From Heracleum sosnowskyi (lineage: Eukaryota > Streptophyta > Magnoliopsida > Apiales > Apiaceae), in contig CM061243.1 in NCBI GenBank assembly GCA_030848705.1, forward strand, positions 9,201,044 through 9,265,043: a stretch of 64,000 bases of DNA, given 5' to 3'. Positions 23,242 to 34,478 of this stretch are shown piece by piece. The translations under genes were made by a program, and so were the position numbers. The notes beneath the pieces were generated by a model. The model was not told where the DNA came from. It was given only the letters and a program-made list of their open reading frames with translations, and ran no database searches. Each line of letters opens with the position of its first letter. The first letter of the stretch is position 1.

Positions 23242-25059
23242 ATGACTGATCGCGCTGCTCAACGTCTCCAGAAGGTCAATCAGGCTTCTAAAAGAGGTAT
23301 CATCATTCGTTCTTCTCATATGTCTCTTCAAGATATGATTTTAGAACGTAGTGATGAGTACCCTTCTGTCTCGCACTTAGATTCCTTTGACTGTAGTAAT
23401 AAATTTCATGAAATCGAATTGATTAGGGATTACAATAAAATGTATAGAATCAAAGCTCCATATAGGTTAGTCTCAGCTGGCCCAGGAGACCGTTCCTGCC
23501 ATTGGCGTCCTAATGCTCTATGCATTTATAAGGATGCCATTGTTGCGGGACTCAGGTTTCCCTTCCATGAGTTCATTCCCGGGCTTTTGGCTGATGTTGG
23601 GATTAAACCTTGCCAACTTCCACCAAATGCCTGGAGAATCATTATGTGTTTCATTGTTCTTTGCTTGAAGAACAAATTTCCTCTTTCTGTTGCTTTATTT
23701 AGGAAAATATTCCAATTTAAAAATAGCTCTGCCATTACTTTGGGTTGGGTTTATATCAACCATCGTCCTTCCACTCCTCCCATTTTTCATCCAAAATCCA
23801 TCCCTGATAATAACCCAAGATGGAAAAATGAATTTATGTATTTAACCTGGGAAGGAGGGGATTGGGGTACCCTTTTCCGTAGATCTTTCAGTAGGGTCTC
23901 AGATGGTAGCCCCAATAATATAATTCTGAATGATGAGGAGGCCCATGCCTATGCCGAGCTCACCAAAGATGATTATGCTACAATGGCTTGGGAGCTCCTG
24001 GATGAGTTTAAGCTGAAGTCCTTAGGACTTTCAAATGTTCATGACAAGGGTAATTTTCATTCCAATCTCTTCTTTATTTATCTAAGATTGTCTTATACCC
24101 ATTGTTTCTTTGTTTGTATTTTTGCAGCTGCGACCTTTATCAACAAGACCAACGAGCCCCTGGAAGGTGAAAATGCCAGGATGAAGAGGGCTCATTTGGG
24201 AGGGAAGGATCCCCGTGCTACCAGTGTCCCAGCCTTTATAAGGCCTCATGTGGACCTTACTGATGAGGTTGAGGGTCCTTCATCGGCCAAAAGTTCAGTT
24301 TGGCACCCCAACTGGGGTCTTAGGAAGAAAGACACCGTAGTGGGGGTGTCTAAGCATGATGTGGAGTGGTCCTATCATTCCTTGACCCCTTGTGACTACA
24401 AGGACTTTGTCACCAACTCCACCATTGAGGGGGTGGAGCATGCTGGAGCCCAAGCTATGGCTGTTGTAAGTATTTTTCCTCTCTTTTTTCTTTGTAGTTA
24501 ATAATGTATTTCAAGTTTAAGTATTTGACTTGTAACTTGCTTTGCAGACTAATGCCAACTTCCAAGGGGCTCTCTTTCAATCCAAGGCTTGGCGCTCATC
24601 TTCAGAGGCCAACCAAGGCAAGTTTGAGAAGTCCCAAGAGCAGCTAGGAGGGAGAAGGAGTTAGCTGATTCCCAGGCTGAGCTGGTTTCTCCGAGGAAGG
24701 GCCGTGATGACTACATTGATGAGTACCTCGACTCCCGGGAGTACAGGGACTTAATCGAGATGCATGATGAGCTCCTCTTCCCAGTCCAGTACACTAAGGG
24801 ATGGGATGGCACTCTTGCTGAAGTTTTGTAGAAGATGTCGGGATCTCTCATCCTTTCTGACTTTCCAAGTCCTTATGCCCCCACTCCTTTAGAGTTGGCT
24901 TTGGCTGGAGAGGACGATATGGATGAAGATGATAGGATTCTGGACTTAGGGCATTCCTCTCCCCCTGGTCAGGCAGCTAGTGCTGATTCTGCAGCCACTC
25001 GCTCTGGTTCTGCTTCAGAAGAAGAGGAGGAGGAGGAGGCCGTCGGCAAGGCAGCTTAG
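23242..25059 (+). pseudogene. Antisense 'putative gypsy type transposon' family gene, three exons
   Basis: The gene faces pol and ends about 310 bp from the pol terminus. Exons 23242-24049, 24128-24465 and 24548-25059 are joined by GT-AG introns with matching phase (1, then 0). Exon 1 contains the family domain: GLRFPFHEFIPGLL, then LPPNAWRIIMCFIVLC, then FPLSVALFRKIF, similar in layout to the protein at 3809-1701. Exon 2 is hydrophilic. Exon 3 has a stop at about 24664 with the frame continuing after a shift, another stop at about 24829, and an acidic end (SASEEEEEEEAVGKAA). The copy is therefore broken in its C-terminal part. The role is unknown. I infer Pfam Transposase_28-like membership from pattern, not from a search. 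Confidence 0.75.
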
Positions 25060-25371
25060 ATGATGTAGTTTTATTTATGGCCATTCATGGCTTGTACTAG
25101 TTTTTCTGTACTTTCAGCCCACGGGCTTAACTTAACTTTTATTTAAGCCTTAGCTTTTGTTTTTCTTCCAGCTTTTTACATTCTTGATTTTGCATGCTTA
25201 GTTAACATGTCTATCAGAATGCAATGCACACAAAATATAATGAAAACATAGGAATATGGAATTCATAACTATGAAAATGGGTTCAACCCTTACATAATAC
25301 TCAAGTTTAAAAACTTGGATTGGTTTTGTCGACCTTATTTATACTAGTCTTAATAGTGAGTCCAATCAGAA

Positions 25372-27508
25372 CTTAAACATAATAGACTTTCAAGTTTGCA
25401 GCATGCCAAGTCCTTGGCACTTCCGTCCCTTCCAGGGTTTCCAATTTTTAGAAGCCTCGACAAAATATGTTCTTAACGCGATATGGTCCTTCCCAATTTG
25501 GGGCCAACTTGCCTTTTTGTCCAACTCCGGATGCCTCGATTTTTCGGAGGACTAAGTCTCCTTGTCGAAAGAACCTTTCTTTAACCCTTAGGTTGTAGTA
25601 GAAAGATGCCTTCTTTTGATGTTCAACTATCTTGGCGTTTGCCTTATCTCTAACTTCGTCAATCAGATCTAAGGCCAGCCTCAAGCCTTCCTCATTTGTT
25701 TCTGGTTCATAAGCCTCAACTCTTGGAGACGTGTGAGTAATCTCCACCGGAACCACTGCCTCTGCTCCATAAGCCAATAAAAATGGAGTTGCTCCGGTGG
25801 TGACTTTGCAGGTAGTACGATATGCCCAAAGTATGGGGAACAATTCGTCTACCCAAGTGTTTCTGGAGCATTCAACTCTTTTCTTCAGTCCATCTAGGAT
25901 AATTCGATTTGCAACCTCAGCTTGCCCATTTGCTTGTGGATGGGCAACAGAAGTGAAGCGCAACTTGATATCATTCTCATCGCAATACTTCTTGAACTCA
26001 TCGTTGTTAAACTGAGTTCCATTGTTCGTGACCAGGATTCGTGGAATTCCATATCTGTATATCACATTTTCCCAGAAGAAATGCATCACTTGCTTGGTGG
26101 TTATCTTGGCTAATGGCTTAGCCTCAATCCACTTGGTGAAGTAGTCGATTGCTACTATCAAGAACTTTCGTTGAGCACTTGCCATTAGAAATGGCTCGAG
26201 TATATCCATTCCCCACATGGCAAAGGGGATAGGTGAGTTAATGGATGTCATCATCTCTGGTGGTTGTCTAACCACTGGTGCATGCTTTTGGCACCGTTCA
26301 CATTTCTTCACGTAGCTTTTAGCATCAGCGAGTATGCTTGGCCAATAGAAACCTAGACGAGTGACTTTATGAGCAAGGGCTCTGCCCCCCAAGTGCTGCC
26401 CACAAATTCCTTCATGAACTTCCCTTAGGGCCAATTCTGCCTCTTGAGGTCTCAAACATTTCAGATAAGGAATGATGAAAGACTTCTTGTATAGGATTCC
26501 CTCAATCAAGGCATACCTTAGTGCTCTCACATAAAGCTTTCGTGCTTCTGAAGTGTCGTTGGATAACCACCCAGTTTCCAGATGAGATTTGATTGGATCC
26601 ATCCAACAACTGGCAACATCAATGGGTGCCACCAACTTTCCGTTGATGCTAGGGGTCCTCAAGACTTGGAAGTATACACTCCCTGCATAGTTTTTAATTT
26701 CGGAAGAAGCAAATTTAGACAAGGCATCAGCCTTCATGTTTTCTTCCCTTGGAATGTGCTCTACATAGCATTCATTAAATTGAGTCATGATGGCCTTGAA
26801 AAGTTTTAGGTATTTAGCCATGACTTCATCTCTGGCTTCAAACTCCTCATTTACTTGGGAAACCACTAGCCTCGAGTCTCCACATACTTTCAGAGTTTTA
26901 ACTCTCAAGGCTCCAGCCAGCCCTAAGACATCTATCAGGGCTTCGTATTCAGCTTTATTGTTTGTCGTTGGGAAGTCAAGTTTTAGTGCGTACTCTATGA
27001 AAAATCCATCAGGACTTTGTAGCACTAAACCTGCTCCACTTGATTTTGTTTTTGATGCTCCATCAAAATAGAGCACCCAATACTCTTTGAACTCCATGTC
27101 TTCATCTTTCTTGTCCTCCACTATTACTTCATGCCCCCCGACTTCTTGGTTGTCAATGGTGCATTCAACCATGAAGTCAACAAGTGCCTGAGCTTTTATG
27201 GCCATCCGAGGCTTATACTTGATGTCAAATTCGCCCAATTCAATAGCCCATTTGATCAACCTTCCACTAACTTGAGGGCTATGCAAGATGTTTCTTAGAG
27301 ATTGATTGGTCAAAACCTCAATCTTGTGAGCCTGGAAGTACGGGCGTAGCTTTCTTGATGCCATTACCAAGGCTAAGGCAAACTTCTCAATCGTTGAGTA
27401 GTTTATTTCCGCCCCATGAAGAATCTTACTCACGTAGTAGACGGGCTTCTGCACTTTCAATTCTTCCTTTATCAGAACAACTCCAAGGGCTGTGTTAGAA
27501 ACCGCCAA
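25372..27508 (-). pseudogene. Tat pol: RNase H, second RNase H and integrase
   Basis: From 27508 the frame gives the first RNase H end (YFQAHKIEVLTNQSL), then a complete second RNase H-like domain (LYFDGASKTKSSGAGLVL, NNKAEYEALI, ENMKADALSKFA). The integrase follows with zinc-finger H/C residues (CERCQKHAPV), the first catalytic Asp in GMDILEPF, the position of the second as TNNGTQF and the Glu in QANGQAEVANR. The second catalytic Asp is replaced by Asn. A TAA interrupts the C-terminal domain at about 25448, after GPYRVKNIFCRGF, and the frame then continues KLETLEGTEVPRTW to about 25372. Both changes predict loss of integrase activity. Confidence 0.93.
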
Positions 27509-27526
27509 GTATAAGTAGAGAGTTTC

Positions 27527-28252
27527 TCATGGCTTTGGTTTTGCCAACAGTGGTGCTTCAGCCATATATTTCTTCAGGGCCTCAAAGGCCTCTTGGCTTT
27601 CAGTTGTCCATTCAAAGTTTTTCATATTCTTAAGTGCTTTGAAGAAAGGTAAGCATTTTTCTCCTGACTTGGAGATGAATCTTCCCAATGCTGCCACTCT
27701 TCCTGTTAGTTTTTGGACATCCTTGACAGTCTTTGGTGGTTCCATGTCTAGAATTGCTTTGATTTTGTCGGGATTAGCCTCGATTCCTCTCTTGGAAACC
27801 ATCAGACCTAAAAACTTTCCCGAGCCTACACCAAAGGCACACTTAGCTGGATTCAACATCATCTTATGGTGTCTCAGCACTTCGAATGCCTCTCGGAGGA
27901 GCTCTATTAAATCGGCCTTTTCGAGGCTCTTGACTAGCATGTCATCTACGTAGACCTCCATGGTTTTTCCAATTAGGTGTCCAAAAATTTTGTTCACCAA
28001 CCTTTGATAGGTTGCCCCTGCATTCTTAAGTCCAAATGCCATGACTAAGAAACAAAAAACACCAAAATCAGTGATGAATGATACCTTGGCGATGTCATCC
28101 TTATGCATCTTGATTTGATTGTATCCACTGAAGCCATCCATGAAGCTAAGCATCTCGTGTCCAGCTGTAGCATCTATTAATGCATCAATCCTTGGTAAGG
28201 GAAAACAATCCTTAGGACATGCATCATTCAAGTCAATGAAGTCGACGCACAT
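27527..28252 (-). pseudogene. Tat pol: reverse transcriptase
   Basis: The segment shows the RT fingers and palm blocks: MCVDFIDLNDACPKD, FMDGFSGYNQIKMHKDD, AFGLKNAGATYQRLVN and the catalytic YVDDMLVKS. The YVDD pair is intact. The frame is joined to the protease upstream only through a +1 shift near 28250, and a TGA near 27527 separates it in frame from the RNase H part. RT itself looks undamaged, but the polyprotein is broken on both sides. Confidence 0.93.
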
Positions 28253-29219
28253 CCTCCATTTTTCCGTTAGCCTTTTTGACCATCACGGGGTTAGCCAACC
28301 ATTCTGGGAATTGAATTTCCTCAATGAACCCAGCTTCCAAAAGTTTATTAACTTCATGTTTAATGGCTTCAAGCCTCTCTGGAGCAAAATTTCTCTTTTT
28401 TTGTTTCACCGTCTTCCTTTCAGGATCCACATTTAGTTTGTGAGTTATCAGTTGGGGATCAATCCCTGGCATGTCGGCCGTTGTCCAAGCAAAAACGTCA
28501 TTGTTCTCTTGAAGAAAAGATACGAGTTTGCTTTTTAATGGTTCATGTAGTAGTGCTCCAACATAAGTCACCTTTTCCGGTTCACCGGGGACTAAGGGAA
28601 TTGGGATCAAATCCTCAATTGGTTTCCCTCTTCGGTCCTCATTGTCACTGATATCCATGTCTTCAATTGGGAGAACCTGACCCCCAATTCCATCAGTCCT
28701 TAACGCGGCTACGTAACAACTTCTGGCCATCTTTTGGTCTCCCCGTTCTTCACCAATTCCATTCCTCATTGGGAACTTGATTTTCAGATGATAGGATGAG
28801 GCAACGGCCTTGAACGCATGAAGACCAGTCCTTTCCAGGATTGCATTGTAGGTCGAAGTTGCCTTTATAACTATGAAGTTCAACGTCTGAGTAGACGTAT
28901 TCGACCCTTGCCCCATTGTCATTGGGAGTTGGATAGTGCCTTCCACCTTTGACTCCACTCTATTGAATCCATATATGGGCATATTCGAGGGTGTCAACTG
29001 AGAGTCAGTATAGCCCATCTTAATAAAAGCATCGTGGAATAAGATATCCACCGAGGCTCCATTTTCCACCAAAACTCTCTTGGTTTCAGAATTTCCTATC
29101 ACAGGAACGATGACTAAGGGATCATCGTGGGGAAACGTTACTCCCTCCAGGTCTGAATCATCAAAACCTATTGATACTTCTGTTCGGGCACGCTTCGGTG
29201 CTTCTCCAACCACAGTCAT
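28233..29219 (-). pseudogene. Tat pol: aspartic protease and linker to RT
   Basis: The aspartic protease is recognised by RVLVENGASVDILFHDAF, where plant gypsy proteases normally have a DxGxS/A active site. The expected catalytic Asp is Glu here, so the protease is probably inactive. A linker follows with the RT lead-in (DPQLITHKLNVDPE, FAPERLEAIKHEV, PEWLANPVMVKKANGK) until the frameshift near 28250. A TGA at about 29224 separates it in frame from gag. Confidence 0.88.
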
Positions 29220-29225
29220 TACTTC

Positions 29226-30852
29226 TCAAGCATAAGCTTTTCTTGAGTTTCGGGAGGACCCAGCAGTAGTTGGTCCTCCGAATATAATGTTGATTACTGG
29301 CCCCCGGGGCTTGGGATTTCGATCTTGATCGTTGTCCCTTCTGTCATAATCTTTTATTTCATAGTTCGCCCTTTGACTCCCTTGGTTTCCATCTTTGGTG
29401 AACTTACTGAGTTTTCCTCTTCGTATCAAAAATTCAATTTCATCTTTCAATTGCCTACAATCGTCGGTATCGTGACCGACTTCTTTGTGGAACCGACAGA
29501 ACTGGTTTTGGTTCCGTTTGGACATGTCGGCCCTCACCGGCTTTAGCCATTTGAGATCTCCTTCTTTAGCTATCTCCATCAGAATTTGGCTCCTGGGAGT
29601 GTTCAATCTTGCATACTCCGTGAATTTTGGCCCAAAATTGTTCCTCTTGGGTGGAGAATCAGAATCCTTTGACGTTCTGGGAAACTTTTTCTTGACGTCG
29701 TACTCCTGAATTTCTTTTCTTTTCTTTGAGTTTCCACTGCCGCCAGCAGTGGGTTCATACTTTCTTATGCTTTCTTCAACCTTGATGTACTTTCCGGCTC
29801 TATCTTGGAGCTTCAGCATGCTCTCGGGTGGATGTTTTCCTAATGACCTTTTGAAGTGATCATAGCCACTTTGTCCTCTAAATCCGGGACTTTCAGAGCC
29901 TCCCGGGTGAATCGATTGATATAATCCCTTAGGGCTTCATTTTTTCCTTACTGGATTGCCATGAGTGAGGCAGAGCTTTTCCCATACACCCTTCCAATAA
30001 TGAAATGATTGATAAAAGCTTTGATTAGTTCCTTGAAAGACCTAATAGAGTTGGGAGGAAAACGGCTATACCAGCGTTGGGCCATGCCTGCCAAGGTTTG
30101 TGGAAACGCCCTACACTTGACCGCATCGTTGGTTGGCTGCAACAACAGTGCGTTGGAGAAGGTCCTTACATGATTTGCGGGATCCCCCGTTCCATCATAA
30201 GCCTTGATCGTTGGCATCTTGAATTTTCTGGATATGGTGGCTTTCGTGATGTCTTGAGTAAACGGTGGTGTAGGATCATCAGGATCTCCTAGGAGCAACA
30301 AAACACTAGGATCACCCCTTGGGGCTTCAGCCCTCTTAGTCCTTCTTGGTGTCGGGTCCAGGTTGATTATCGGGACCCTTCCAGTTGAGCGGCCTCCTCC
30401 TCAGTAAGGAGTTTCTTGAGTCTTGCAGTTTCTGCCTCATGGGCTGCAATTTTCTCCTTAGTAGTTTGGGGTTGTTCCCGATTTGTTTGGGAAGAACGCT
30501 TCCTCTTTGGGGCGACATCCCCCTCTTCACTAGATGTATAATCCTCATCCTTGGTATAAGGACCCGAGTAATCTTGAATCAAAGGGGTCCGTCGTGTTTG
30601 TTGAGTTTTGGGTCCCAGACCTCGTATATAAGGGGGAACATACGCTTCATGGTAAATGGGGTTGAGACCGCTGCCACCCGCCATGGGCCGAGGGGGCATG
30701 CCATAGCCTGACATCCCCAAAATTTGAGTAGAGTATTGAGGAAGATCAATAGTATGGAGTTGAAGACCACTTGGTGCATTCATGAGCAGTGGGGAGGTCG
30801 TGATTGGCTGCTGGTGAGCGGTCTCTTGTGAATTAGATCCATGAATGACCAT
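29226..30852 (-). pseudogene. Tat gag, interrupted
   Basis: Three pieces in 5'-3' order. 30852-30367 is the N-terminal region, low-complexity and ending in an Ala/Glu-rich helix. 30301-29948 is the retrotransposon gag core (MPTIKAYDGTGDPANHVRTF, AQRWYSRFPPNSI). 29819-29226 is the basic C-terminus with a zinc-knuckle variant FCRFHKEVGHDTDDC (C-x2-H-x4-H-x4-C). A frameshift lies near 30370-30300 and a TAA at about 29946, with the frame continuing after it. Gag packages the element RNA, and this copy could do so only in trans. Confidence 0.85.
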
Positions 30853-31050
30853 CTGCAGGGGATTCGTCCCTTCAGCCGAAATTGGGATCTCTGATCCTTG
30901 AGTATTGGTGGGGATATTCGCCCCTTCAATGCTAGTAGTTGGCGGTGGTTGATTTCCGTGAGTATCAGCTTCAGAGGTGATATGAAGCTCCTTAGAAACT
31001 GGAGTATCTCGAGTTGTTTTTCGTGTGTTTGTCGTGGTTGATGTTGTCTT

Positions 31051-31066
31051 CCCACAGACGGCGCCA
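31051..31066 (-). other. Primer-binding site (tRNA-Asp type)
   Basis: On the minus strand TGGCGCCGTCTGTGGG begins two bases after the 5' LTR. TGGCGCCGT matches the 3' end complement of plant tRNA-Asp, as used by Tat/Athila elements. The rest of the match is imperfect. Confidence 0.8.
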
Positions 31067-31068
31067 AA

Positions 31069-31563
31069 TGTTGTGGATTAAAAAACGTACTTGTATATTA
31101 ATTGCTAGGATTTATGAGCTTTCGAGCTTTAATGGCTGCACTTGTGTTTCGAGACTAAATCGGTCCTCACAAGATGCCTACGTATCTCAATTAATGCTGA
31201 GAATTAAGCCAAAGACGTAGTTCTGATTGTAGGATCAGGGTCCTTAAATAGGCGTCTGGAGCCTAGTATTTATGGTATATTTGGGAGTCTTAGCGAATAA
31301 GTCTCCTTTTTGATATTGGATAAACATCGTATTTCTTGCTGGAGAATTCGTTTCCTTGTTGATAAAGGCTATGACTCATTAATTGGGATTCTGGATCCTT
31401 CTTTGACCAATTTTCCATAATTTGGACTCTTTTCATGAGCTGTATATTTTCCCTATTTATTAATTACGAAATTAATAAATAATCAGGGTTTTGGGCCTTA
31501 AATATTTGGTCTTTCCAAAGAAACAGCAATTATATTTCTATAATTACTTTTCTGTCCATATCA
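31069..31563 (-). repeat. 5' LTR of the Tat element
   Basis: 495 bp, the same borders as the other LTR. Its TATA region reads CTATTTAAGG on the minus strand, where the other copy has CTATATAAGG, so promoter strength may be reduced. Confidence 0.95.
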
Positions 31564-31654
31564 AAACCAATTTTGAAACAAGACTTGTTATGTCAAAGTT
31601 GATCGCTTTGAAACCAATTCGAACTTTTTATCGAGCTATATCTATCTATCTATA

Positions 31655-33036
31655 CTAGCTTATATCCCGTGATGCACGATTTTCTTTAATATTTTATTAA
31701 TAATATAAATAATTTAATTTAATAAATTGTTGAAGTAATCTTTAGTATTATTTTAGATATTAAAATATAAAATATTTTTCAATAATAGATCTAACGATCT
31801 GTATTTATTTGCTTTTAAAAAAAAATTAAATGTGATTAAAGTGAAAATAACAAAATATGTGCTCTGTAATGTATCGAGTTTATTCTAACATATGCTTTTA
31901 CTTTTATTTTTTATTAATTATCTTATTTAAATTTTATGTTATAAAAAACTATATTAAACACGGATTTTATAAGTTTAATATAATAATATTGTCATTATAT
32001 CTATATTTTGCCCGTGTTATTTTTAATTCGAATATGAGTTGTTTTACTTAAAAAATATATAACATACAATGTCCTTAAAAAGACAGGTAGTTACTTATTA
32101 ATAATTATATAAATTTATATTACATTTATATATATGTTGCCCATGTTACTTTTAGAAAATTAGTTGTTTAAATTAGAAAATATAAAATTATATTACGTTT
32201 TTATATATATGTTACTGGTGTTACTTTTAGAAAATTAGTTGTTTAATTTAGTAAAAAATAAAAAAGGTTATGTGTTTAGCTGAAAAGGGTAAGTGGTTAT
32301 TTATTAATAATTATATATAACAATATTATCATTACATATTTATATTTCATGTGTTATGTTTGAAAGATGAGTTGTTTTAGTTAAAAATTGTAGAACAGAT
32401 AATCTATTTTTGCTGAAAAAGATAATCAGTTATAAATTTGTAATAATATTACAGTTTTATATATATATATTACATATTTTATTTTTGGAAGATAAGTTGT
32501 TTTTGTTAGAAAAATATATAAAATAGGTAATGTGTTTTAGCTGAAAAAATATAAAATTATATTACCTTTTTATATATATGTTGCTCATATTGTTTTTAGA
32601 AAATTAGTTGTTGAAGTTAGAAAAAAATAAAAAAAGGTTATGTGTTTAGCTGAAAAGGATAAGTTGTTATTTATTAATAATTATATATAACAATATTACC
32701 ATTACATATTTATTTTTTATTTTTAGAAGATGAGTTGTTTTAGTTAGAAAATGTAGAACAGATAATGTGTTTTTGCTGAAAAAGGTAATCAGTTATAAAT
32801 ATATAATAATATTACCATTTTATATATATATTACCTATTTTATATTTAGAAGATGGGTTGTTTTGGTTAAAAATATATATAAAATAGGTAATGTGTTTTA
32901 GCTGAAAAAAATAATTGGTTATAAATAAATTGATTATAGATAGACTCGACGCAAATTATAGATAGGCCCGGCCCAAATACCGACCGACCGACTGACCAAA
33001 ACTTTTAATGTTTCGTCTTTAATAATATAATGTAGA
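31655..33036 (-). mobile_element. Non-autonomous Helitron (minus orientation)
   Basis: Read on the minus strand it begins TCTACATTATATTATTAAAG then ACGAAACATTAAAAG at 33036 and ends CGTGCATCACG hairpin, GGATATAAG, CTAG at 31655, followed by T. Flanks are A and T as expected. The interior is AT-rich with repeated blocks (GATGAGTTGTTTTAGTTA, GTGTTTTAGCTGAAAAA) and no ORF. Confidence 0.75.
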
Positions 33037-33334
33037 TATTTAAATTTCTATTTTTGTTACTTTATATTATGAAAATATGGTTAAAAACATTTTAGCTAAA
33101 AAAAGTGAAGTTAAATTTTTTGATATTTATTAGATTTTTCAGCACACGTGAAAATCACAAAATAATCTTTAATCTACTAATGGTTCAACAATTATTTTTC
33201 AATTAAAACTGCAATGAAACTATAGAGAGATAAAGTGACGAATTTTAATGTTGAAAATTCTATTCCATTTAAGAAATCTACAGATATCTATTTTAGATTA
33301 TCATATCAACTCCAATGCAACACTATAAAGCTAT
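33037..33334. other. AT-rich spacer
   Basis: No gene or terminal structure is seen. ACTCCAATGCAACACTATAA occurs here (33310) and again right of the Sirevirus insertion (47862), so the Sirevirus sits within or beside a small local duplication. Confidence 0.5.
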
Positions 33335-34389
33335 TGTTAGTCCTTGTGTATTGCAGAAGGGGGAGGGATGAATGCAATACTGATAAAATTCAATCTAAAT
33401 TTCAACAACTAAAATCAAGATTAAACGTTATCAGCAATATATGCAATCACGAACAGTATTTAGTAAGAACAAGATTCACAAAATAAATGTTTGATTCATT
33501 TTGCAAAGTGTTGCTACAACCTCAAGAAAGAATTCTCGAGCTTCGGGTTTTCTTCAAAAACACTTCCTTGTCTTCGTTACAATTCTAGAATGAGTTGATA
33601 GTAGGTATAAGACTAACCCTATCACTATCAGTCACGGGTTTGTGAAGCTGTTGTCACTGTCAAGTGGCAGCTTCTTACAGATTGTCTTACCCATGTGACT
33701 TTCCTAAATTGCTAACATGTCAGATATACATTACAAAGAAAGCAACCTAGATTCATTCCATTTCCAGCTAAACCAATTCAGCAGATAAAGACTTGACCTT
33801 GCTCTTGAATTGATTCGCTTTTGTTTTGCAGTGCTTGAAGCTTCTGTCGTAGTCTTGCAGACTTGGTGCAGCTTAGGGATACTGCATCACGCCTGTTTCT
33901 TGAACATTTAAACTGTCACGGGATTTGACTGAGAAAGATACCTAGCATAAGGATCTTTATTGAGACAGTTACTTTTGCCGCAAAGCTTGCTGTCACAGGA
34001 ATGATCTTTTGGTGACAGTATGAGTTCCCCGCATAGAGTGTTGTCGAGGATCCCAAACTTGCTGTCGAGGGCAATAGTTGCTGTCGCGTAGTCTTCCGCC
34101 AATGTTGCTGTCAGAGTGAATATGCTGTCGTGACTTGCAACATTCTGTCTTCTTGTAATCTTACTGTCACAGCTTTAGGACAGTAACCTTTATTCATGTT
34201 GTCATCCAAAAAGCATTCTTTGAGGCTTGAACACATAAGTGAACTTCTTTCAAACAATACAACTAGAATAACATTACATACTGATTACAAGAACATACTT
34301 TGGCTATGACAGTATGTTCTACTTAATTTAAAAAATTAAGTACAATCAAAGTTAAGTTGTTTCTATGCTATCACCCATAAATCCCAACA
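33335..34389 (-). repeat. 3' LTR of the Sirevirus-like element
   Basis: 1055 bp, TGTTAGTCC...CCCAACA. It contains at least 14 CTGTC/GACAG words in both orientations. Small ORFs in it are fortuitous. Confidence 0.93.
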
Positions 34390-34409
34390 ATCTCCCCCAA
34401 TTTGTTTTT
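34390..34409 (-). other. Polypurine tract of the Sirevirus-like element
   Basis: On the minus strand AAAAACAAATTGGGGGAGAT precedes the 3' LTR TGTTGGG. Confidence 0.85.
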
Positions 34410-34478
34410 ATGGAAAATAACAGCAAATTTACAATATGTGCTGACAACTTAACTAACAAGATCAGAATTCAAGAATTT

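Larger units (their letters stand above)
21089..31563 (-). mobile_element. Complete Tat-lineage Ty3/gypsy retrotransposon, 10.5 kb, mutated
   Basis: Two 495-bp LTRs (31563-31069 as 5', 21583-21089 as 3') are flanked by the 5-bp target duplication AAACC (21084-21088 and 31564-31568). From 5' on the minus strand the order is LTR, primer-binding site, gag, protease, reverse transcriptase, RNase H, second RNase H-like domain, integrase, convergent antisense gene, TCGACC-rich array, polypurine tract, LTR. The extra RNase H and the antisense gene are Tat hallmarks. I count about 10 mismatches between LTRs (about 98% identity). The coding region has a frameshift and several stops, so the element cannot be autonomous now. 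Confidence 0.95.

Noticed and set aside
23526..23735. Minus-strand ORFs inside the antisense genes and pol
   Set aside because: They are shadows of the supported frames.
33908..34102. 64-codon ORF (also at 47349-47543)
   Set aside because: It lies within both LTR copies, has no family resemblance and is best explained as LTR sequence.
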